NCBI GenBank assembly: GCA_965237445.1
Contig: OZ250142.1
Span: 868,001 to 932,000, forward strand
Length of the DNA: 64,000 nt
Reading direction: 5' to 3'
DNA from: G963668185 sp965237445
GTDB lineage: Bacteria; Chloroflexota; Dehalococcoidia; Lucifugimonadales; G963668185
This document shows, piece by piece, positions 59,505 to 64,000 of the stretch. The translations under genes and the position numbers were made by a program. Below the pieces are notes generated by a model. That model did no database searches. It saw only the letters and a program-made list of their open reading frames with translations, and was not told the DNA's origin. The stretch's first letter is position 1. Each line of letters opens with the position of its first letter.

Positions 59505-60608
59505 ATGTCAGTAACGCCAACTTATCGCGAGTCAGGCGTAGACGCCAGAGCCGTTCCGGACGCTCTCACTTCGTTCTTCGCTTCGATGCGGTCGACATGG
59601 CCTGAGGGGCAAGTAGCCATTGACCTCGGCCACTTCGCCAGCGTAGTTGATATTGACGGATTGGGTGTGGCGATGTCCACGGACGGCGTTGGAACGAAGA
59701 CAGTCATTGCCCAACTGATGGACCGATACGACACCATCGGGATTGACTGCGTGGCGATGAACGTCAATGATGTCATCTGCGTGGGCGCGAGGCCCGTTTC
59801 GATGGTTGACTACCTTGCCGTGCAAGAGTCGGACGCAAGGGTAATGTCGGAGATCGGCCGCGGCCTCGCGGAAGGGGCCAGACAGGCAGGCATTTCTATT
59901 GTCGGTGGCGAAACGGCACTGCTCCCGGATGTCATTCGCGGCGAAGCGGAAGGCACCGGGCTAGACCTCGCAGCAACGTGCATCGGCAAGGTTGGGATGC
60001 GCGACATTATCACTGGTCGAGAAATCCGACCGGGGGATGCGATAGTCGGACTTTCCAGCTCTGGGATCCATTCGAACGGCCTCACGCTTGCACGAAGTGT
60101 ATTCGGACTTACGGCGGAGAGTTCGTGGGGCGAGAAGTCCGAAGCTCTCCAATCATACTTCCCAGAACTGGATACGACTCTCGGAGAAGAGCTGCTTAAG
60201 CCCACCAAGATTTACGTTAGGGAAGTCGTCGAAATGCTGGACAGGGGCTTGGGGATCAGGGGTCTGGCCCACATTACAGGGGACGGTCTGCTCAACCTAC
60301 CGCGCCTGGAGGCTGACGTAGGATACGTGATTGACTCGTGGCCAGATATACCGCCGATCTTTGAGTTGATTCGCACCTCCGGCTCGCACGAGGTGCCTTA
60401 CTCTGAGATGTTCGAGGTATTCAACATGGGCATCGGCTTCTGCGTGGTGGCCCCCGACCGGGACGTCCAGGCCCTGATCGAGGCCGCTGCCGAGTCCGAC
60501 TGTCCCGCGATGCGCATCGGCCGGACCGTCGAAGACCCGGACAGAACCGTGACCATTGAGCCGTTCGGCCTGCGGGGCCGCCGGTCCGAGGGATTCTCCG
60601 AACTCTAA
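59505..60608 (+). CDS. purM: Phosphoribosylformylglycinamidine cyclo-ligase
   Basis: The fifth enzyme of purine synthesis, forming AIR from FGAM with ATP. A 367-residue protein with TYRESGVDARAVPDALTSFF, MSTDGVGTKTVIAQLMDRYD, IDCVAMNVNDVICVGARPVS, MVDYLA, ISIVGGETALLPDVI, VGLSSSGIHSNGLTLAR and LAHITGDGLLNLPRL. The family is close to SelD, ThiL and HypE, but the motifs fit PurM. A TTG at 59490 is an alternative start. No other pur genes are adjacent. Confidence 0.92.
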   Translation: MSVTPTYRESGVDARAVPDALTSFFASMRSTWPEGQVAIDLGHFASVVDIDGLGVAMSTDGVGTKTVIAQLMDRYDTIGIDCVAMNVNDVICVGARPVSMVDYLAVQESDARVMSEIGRGLAEGARQAGISIVGGETALLPDVIRGEAEGTGLDLAATCIGKVGMRDIITGREIRPGDAIVGLSSSGIHSNGLTLARSVFGLTAESSWGEKSEALQSYFPELDTTLGEELLKPTKIYVREVVEMLDRGLGIRGLAHITGDGLLNLPRLEADVGYVIDSWPDIPPIFELIRTSGSHEVPYSEMFEVFNMGIGFCVVAPDRDVQALIEAAAESDCPAMRIGRTVEDPDRTVTIEPFGLRGRRSEGFSEL

Positions 60609-60673
60609 CCTGCGGGCCGGCCGGAGTCCCCTTCGTAGAATGAACCAGGAATGAACTTGGAGCAGACTCCACC

Positions 60674-61888
60674 GTGAACGAAACAACTCCTGAAATCGAG
60701 GTCGGCGGGCTCTGGAAGGTGTTCGGCGACAGGCCCGAACGAGCACTTCAACCCCGGTACGCATCCCTGAGCAGAGACGAGATTCAGAGCAATCTCGGCC
60801 TCGTGGTAGCCCTGCGGAACGTCTCCCTGAGCGTGGCTCAAGGGCAGATCTTCGTTGTCATGGGCCTGTCCGGAAGCGGGAAGTCCACCCTCGTCCGGTG
60901 CCTGATCAGGCTGATAGATCCCACGCATGGCCAGGTTCGATTCGACGGCGAGGACATCTTGAGTTACACGCCTGAGCAAATGATCGAGTTCCGGCGCAAC
61001 AAGGTTGCGATGGTCTTCCAAAACTACGGCCTTCTTCCCCACCGGCGCGTGCTGGACAACGTGGCATACGGCCTGGAGGTCCGGGGCTTGGACAGGCAAT
61101 CACGGTACGTGACAGCGTCGGAAGCCATCGAGACGGTGGGGCTGAAGGGATGGGAAAACTACTACCCGCGTGAGATGAGCGGCGGAATGCAGCAACGCGT
61201 TGGGCTGGCACGCGCTCTGGCCGTAGACCCGGACATTCTTCTCATGGACGAGCCGTTCAGCGGCTTGGACCCCCTCATTCGCAGGGAGATGCAGGACGAG
61301 TTGATCAGCCTGGAGACCGCGCTGCACAAGACCATCGTGTTTATCACGCACGATCTGAACGAGGCCCTCAAACTTGGGGACCGCATCGCTATCATGAGAG
61401 ACGGGGAGATCGTTCAGGTTGGAACGCCGGAGGAGATCGTAACGCTGCCCGCGGACGACTACGTAACCGAGTTCGTACAGGACGTCTCCAAGGCAAAGGT
61501 ACTGCGGGCCGCCGGCATCATGCAGGAGCCCAAGGCTGTCGCTCATGAGTGGCAAGGCCCGCGCGCCGCGCTGCACGTGATGCAAAACAACGACACAGAC
61601 GTACTCTTCCTGCTCGGCCACAACCGCGTTCTGAAGGGGTTGATCACGGAAGACATGGCGGCGGCGCTGGCCCGCCAGGGAGTCGAGCGTCTGGAGAACA
61701 TCGCAACCGAGCGCGTGCTAACCACGAGTCCGGACTCCTACATCGAGGAGATCATCCCCCTGGCCGCCCAGACGGAGCACCCCATAGCCGTGGTGAGCGA
61801 CGACGGAACTTTGTTGGGCGAGGTTCACAGAGGCGCGCTGCTCGCCAGAATCGCCGAGACCGGCGCGATGGACGACGGCCCGGATTGA
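60674..61888 (+). CDS. proV: Glycine betaine/proline ABC transporter ATP-binding protein
   Basis: A 404-residue ATPase of the osmoprotectant uptake (ProU/OpuA) system. An N-terminal extension (LQPRYASLSRDEIQSNLGLV) characteristic of ProV precedes Walker A GLSGSGKSTLVRCLIRLIDP. The signature is REMSGGMQQRVGLARAL and Walker B ILLMDEPFSGLDPLIRREMQ. Two CBS-like domains follow from about residue 280 (AALHVMQNNDTDVLFLLGHN, then PIAVVSDDGTLLGEVHRGAL), the osmosensing module. It starts at GTG 60674. It is followed by proW and the binding protein, in the usual order V-W-X. Confidence 0.93.
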   Translation: MNETTPEIEVGGLWKVFGDRPERALQPRYASLSRDEIQSNLGLVVALRNVSLSVAQGQIFVVMGLSGSGKSTLVRCLIRLIDPTHGQVRFDGEDILSYTPEQMIEFRRNKVAMVFQNYGLLPHRRVLDNVAYGLEVRGLDRQSRYVTASEAIETVGLKGWENYYPREMSGGMQQRVGLARALAVDPDILLMDEPFSGLDPLIRREMQDELISLETALHKTIVFITHDLNEALKLGDRIAIMRDGEIVQVGTPEEIVTLPADDYVTEFVQDVSKAKVLRAAGIMQEPKAVAHEWQGPRAALHVMQNNDTDVLFLLGHNRVLKGLITEDMAAALARQGVERLENIATERVLTTSPDSYIEEIIPLAAQTEHPIAVVSDDGTLLGEVHRGALLARIAETGAMDDGPD

Positions 61889-61905
61889 GGAAGGGAGGAC
61901 AGGCC

Positions 61906-62967
61906 ATGGCAGAAGCGGATCAAGCGGCGCACGGGCGCACGGCGCCGGGCACTCTATCGACTCGCGGGGAAGTGAGCATCGCCCTGCGGCTCCTCAAGCG
62001 CAGCCTGGACGGGTACGCCTGGTACCTGTTATCCGGCGCGGCGATGCTGATCACCCTGATTGTATGCCTCAACGTCTGGGGGCCGGGCATGGACTTCCCC
62101 ACCAGGTGGGGCAAAACCATAGGCGCCGAAGTGGACGAGTGGGTCCTTTGGCTGACGGTCGAGGCCTCCTGGCTGTTCGACAGCATCAAGACGGCGGTCA
62201 CCAAAGTCCTCGTAACCATCGAAGACGCGTTGCTGTGGATGCCCTGGCCGTTCGTGATCATGGGAGTGACGCTAACAGCGTGGAGGATCGCCGGCCGCTC
62301 GATGGCGGCGTTCGCGCTGGTTACCCTCGTTCTGGTCGGACTCATGGGCAGGCTCCCTGGGGGCACCAGCACCCTGTGGGAGGGCACCATGGAGACGCTG
62401 GCGCTCATCATCGTGTCGGTGGGCATCTCCCTCATCATCGGGATACCGCTGGGGATAGCCGCTGCCCGAGGCTCGCTCGTAGACTCCGTCCTGCGCCCAA
62501 TCCTCGACGGTATGCAGACGATGCCCAGCTTCGTCTACCTTGTGCCGGGGATCCTGTTCTTCGGGCTTGGGAACGTGCCCGCCGTCATGGCAACGGTGAT
62601 CTACGCCGTGCCTCCCGTCATCCGGCTTACATCGCTAGGCATCCGGCAGGTTTCCGCCGAAGCCATAGAGGCGGCGCGGTCCTTCGGGAGCACTCCGTTC
62701 CAGCTTCTTGCCAAGGTACAGATACCGTTAGCGTTGCCCACCATCATGGCCGGTATCAACCAGACCACAATGATGGCGCTGGCGATGGTGGTAATCGCCT
62801 CGCTCGTGGGCGCCGGAGGATTGGGTGAAGCCGTCCTGCGCGCACTGGGCAGGCAGGAGGCGGGAAACAGCGCTATCGCCGGCCTGTCGATTGTGGCGGT
62901 GGCGATCATCATCGACCGCATAACGCAATCCGCGGCTAGGGAGCGGCAGCGCGCCCTTATCGGGTAG
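61906..62967 (+). CDS. proW: Glycine betaine/proline ABC transporter permease
   Basis: A 353-residue permease. After a hydrophilic start, the N-terminal helix YAWYLLSGAAMLITLIVCLN and a soluble segment (WGKTIGAEVDEWVLWLTVEA) precede a ProW-type core. The core has MPWPFVIMGVTLTAWRIAGR, VSVGISLIIGIPLGIAAARG and PILDGMQTMPSFVYLVPGIL. The EAA loop SAEAIEAARSFGSTPFQLLA and ASLVGAGGLGEAVLRAL follow. The ATG at 61906 has GGGAGGAC upstream. The longer open frame back to 61549 overlaps proV and is not used. Confidence 0.92.
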   Translation: MAEADQAAHGRTAPGTLSTRGEVSIALRLLKRSLDGYAWYLLSGAAMLITLIVCLNVWGPGMDFPTRWGKTIGAEVDEWVLWLTVEASWLFDSIKTAVTKVLVTIEDALLWMPWPFVIMGVTLTAWRIAGRSMAAFALVTLVLVGLMGRLPGGTSTLWEGTMETLALIIVSVGISLIIGIPLGIAAARGSLVDSVLRPILDGMQTMPSFVYLVPGILFFGLGNVPAVMATVIYAVPPVIRLTSLGIRQVSAEAIEAARSFGSTPFQLLAKVQIPLALPTIMAGINQTTMMALAMVVIASLVGAGGLGEAVLRALGRQEAGNSAIAGLSIVAVAIIIDRITQSAARERQRALIG

Positions 62968-63169
62968 CGGTCTTCCGTCAACACCGAACTACGCCCATCC
63001 CGGCTTCTCCAAAGCGCGGCTTTCGAGGAAGTGGCGGCACTTGAACTCTTACGCTAGCATTACAGTTGCGGAAGGTGAGCGAGCGGCAAGTTATCTAATT
63101 GTCTTAGGAGGTGAACAGAAGGCGGCGACCAACAGGGCGACAATAAGAATGAAGGAAGGAAGATCAATT

Positions 63170-64000
63170 ATGCAAAGGAAGAGATTGCCCGGATTTGGAT
63201 TGGCAACGTCGTTGCTTGTCATGGCTCTAGTGATGGTGGCGGCTGTAGCGGTGGGTTGTGCGTCGGATGAGGGGATCAGCGAAGAAGCAATGCGAGGCAT
63301 CGTTAGTGATGCGGTAGCGGAGTCGATGCCGGAGGAGCAGATGTCGGCTGAAGACATCCAGTCCATGGTGGAGTCCTCCATGATGGAAATGATGAGCGGC
63401 CTTGGCGAAGCTCAGATGGAAATGATGAGCGGCCTCGGTGAAGCTCAGATTTCCGCCGATCAGATTCAGGCCATGGTGGAAAAGGCCGTTATGGAGGCCT
63501 CCGAACAGGGTGCTACGGCCCAAGAGATAGAGGCTCTCGTTCGCAACGCCGTCGGCGAGGCCACCACAGCCGCTATGAGCGCCTCCGAACAGGGTGCTAC
63601 GGCCGAAGAGATCGAGGCAATGGTCCGCAGCGCCGTCGACGAGGCCACGACGGAGGCAATGGGCGGCCTTGACATCTCGTCCGAGGTATCGATGGCCGTG
63701 GCCGAGAACTCCCTTACGGAGGAGGAGATCGAGGCAATCGTCGCTATGGCGCTCGAAGAACAGGCCATGATGATGGAAGATGAGGCCAAGGACACGATCA
63801 TCTTCTCCGACCTCAACTGGACGAGCGCACAGGTCCAGAATCGCATCGCTCAGTTCATAGTCGAGCACGGATATGGATACCCGACGGAGGTGGTCTTCGG
63901 CTCCACTATCCCTAACTTCCAAGGATTTCAGAAAGGCGACATCCACGTAACCTTGGAAGTCTGGCTGCCCAATCAATCTATCGGTTGGGAGAAGGCCATC
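63170..64000 (+). CDS. proX: Glycine betaine ABC transporter substrate-binding lipoprotein, repeat-bearing N-terminus (3' end outside window)
   Basis: The third member of the transporter, cut by the window end after about 277 codons. An N-terminal signal helix (LATSLLVMALVMVAAVAV) ends in a lipobox GCAS, so it is a lipoprotein. Next come about 180 residues of helical, Glu/Ala/Met-rich sequence with tandem repeats: EMMSGLGEAQ twice and a 28-residue unit ASEQGATAEEIEAMVRSAVD twice. The binding domain then begins at DTIIFSDLNWTSAQVQNRIA and includes GYGYPTEVVFGSTIPNFQGF, the standard OpuAC opening. The start at 63170 follows AAGGAAGG. ATG 63149 is in frame upstream. The helical stalk is unusual for this family. 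Confidence 0.88.
   Translation, partial: MQRKRLPGFGLATSLLVMALVMVAAVAVGCASDEGISEEAMRGIVSDAVAESMPEEQMSAEDIQSMVESSMMEMMSGLGEAQMEMMSGLGEAQISADQIQAMVEKAVMEASEQGATAQEIEALVRNAVGEATTAAMSASEQGATAEEIEAMVRSAVDEATTEAMGGLDISSEVSMAVAENSLTEEEIEAIVAMALEEQAMMMEDEAKDTIIFSDLNWTSAQVQNRIAQFIVEHGYGYPTEVVFGSTIPNFQGFQKGDIHVTLEVWLPNQSIGWEKAI
63383..63448 (+). repeat. Tandem 33-bp coding repeat (two copies)
   Basis: Copies at 63383-63415 and 63416-63448 encode the 11-residue unit MEMMSGLGEAQ. They differ at only two third-codon positions, which suggests recent duplication or ongoing homogenisation. Confidence 0.85.
63497..63664 (+). repeat. Tandem 84-bp coding repeat (two copies)
   Basis: Units 63497-63580 and 63581-63664 each encode 28 residues beginning ASEQGATA. 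The first 24 bases are identical and the rest diverge moderately. They form part of the helical N-terminal extension of the betaine-binding protein. Confidence 0.8.

Noticed and set aside
61549..61905. N-terminal extension of the proW frame
   Set aside because: It overlaps proV in another frame, is extremely Arg-rich and lacks a ribosome-binding site. The ATG at 61906 has a strong one.
63383..63664. Short tandem repeats considered as a CRISPR-like or satellite array
   Set aside because: They are in frame within a coding region, have no spacers and vary mainly at third codon positions.

Overview
The window is 64 kb of GC-rich bacterial chromosome, densely coded on both strands, with about 64 protein genes and two tRNA genes. 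There is no rRNA, CRISPR array, insertion sequence or prophage. Housekeeping genes (gyrB, rpoD, dnaG, dgt, purM) sit among many catabolic oxidoreductases, hydrolases, a CaiB/BaiF CoA-transferase and transporters. DUF3090, SCO1664-family and actinobacterial-type inositol-phosphate synthase genes occur beside hopanoid-type HpnB. Together these suggest a free-living Chloroflexota bacterium, perhaps of the SAR202/Dehalococcoidia group. That placement is inferred from gene content, not from a marker-gene tree.

Layout. 1-4.7 kb: the 3' part of gyrB, a cysteine synthase, and an NCS2-type permease with an unusual soluble C-terminal domain. 4.8-9.7 kb (minus): a six-gene sugar catabolic operon (Gfo/Idh/MocA dehydrogenase, L-rhamnose mutarotase-like protein, amidohydrolase/lactonase, TIM-barrel isomerase, SDR, HAD hydrolase). 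10-15.6 kb: accessory genes, including a lipoprotein esterase, a methyltransferase, an unannotated small membrane protein, a PIN toxin with a large unknown partner, a double DUF427 protein and a glycine-zipper protein. 15.7-22.5 kb: tRNA-Leu, hpnB, a tandem acetylxylan-esterase-like pair whose second member lacks the nucleophile serine, the DUF3090/SCO1664 pair, an inositol monophosphatase and SppA. 22.6-27.7 kb (minus): dgt, two small unknown genes, dnaG and rpoD as a macromolecular-synthesis cluster. 27.9-33.8 kb: two agmatinase-family ureohydrolases flanking a ThDP enzyme, a GarR-type reductase and a HigBA toxin-antitoxin pair.

33.8-44.0 kb is the most coherent system. On the minus strand, mgsA, an aquaporin, arsC, pstC, pstA, pstB and phoU diverge from pstS. 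Between them lie two arrays (three and seven units) of TTAAC-like pentamers spaced exactly 11 bp, which looks like a large PHO box. A PhoB/PhoR two-component system follows. The arrangement suggests phosphate starvation control of phosphate uptake, arsenate detoxification (arsenate enters through Pst, is reduced by ArsC and leaves through the aquaporin) and the phosphate-releasing methylglyoxal synthase reaction.

44-52 kb: a SelA-like PLP enzyme, a nucleoside hydrolase/SDR/Apt/kinase salvage group, a CocE-type hydrolase and an FAD oxidoreductase. 52.2-56.7 kb: tRNA-Pro and a phosphatidylinositol-lipid cluster (ino1, PimA-like glycosyltransferase, CDP-alcohol phosphotransferase) followed by a membrane-anchored metallopeptidase with a GGC/TM/Arg tail. 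57-64 kb: a CoA-transferase, a 2-hydroxyacid dehydrogenase, purM and a glycine betaine ABC transporter whose binding protein runs off the window and carries tandem repeats at its N-terminus.
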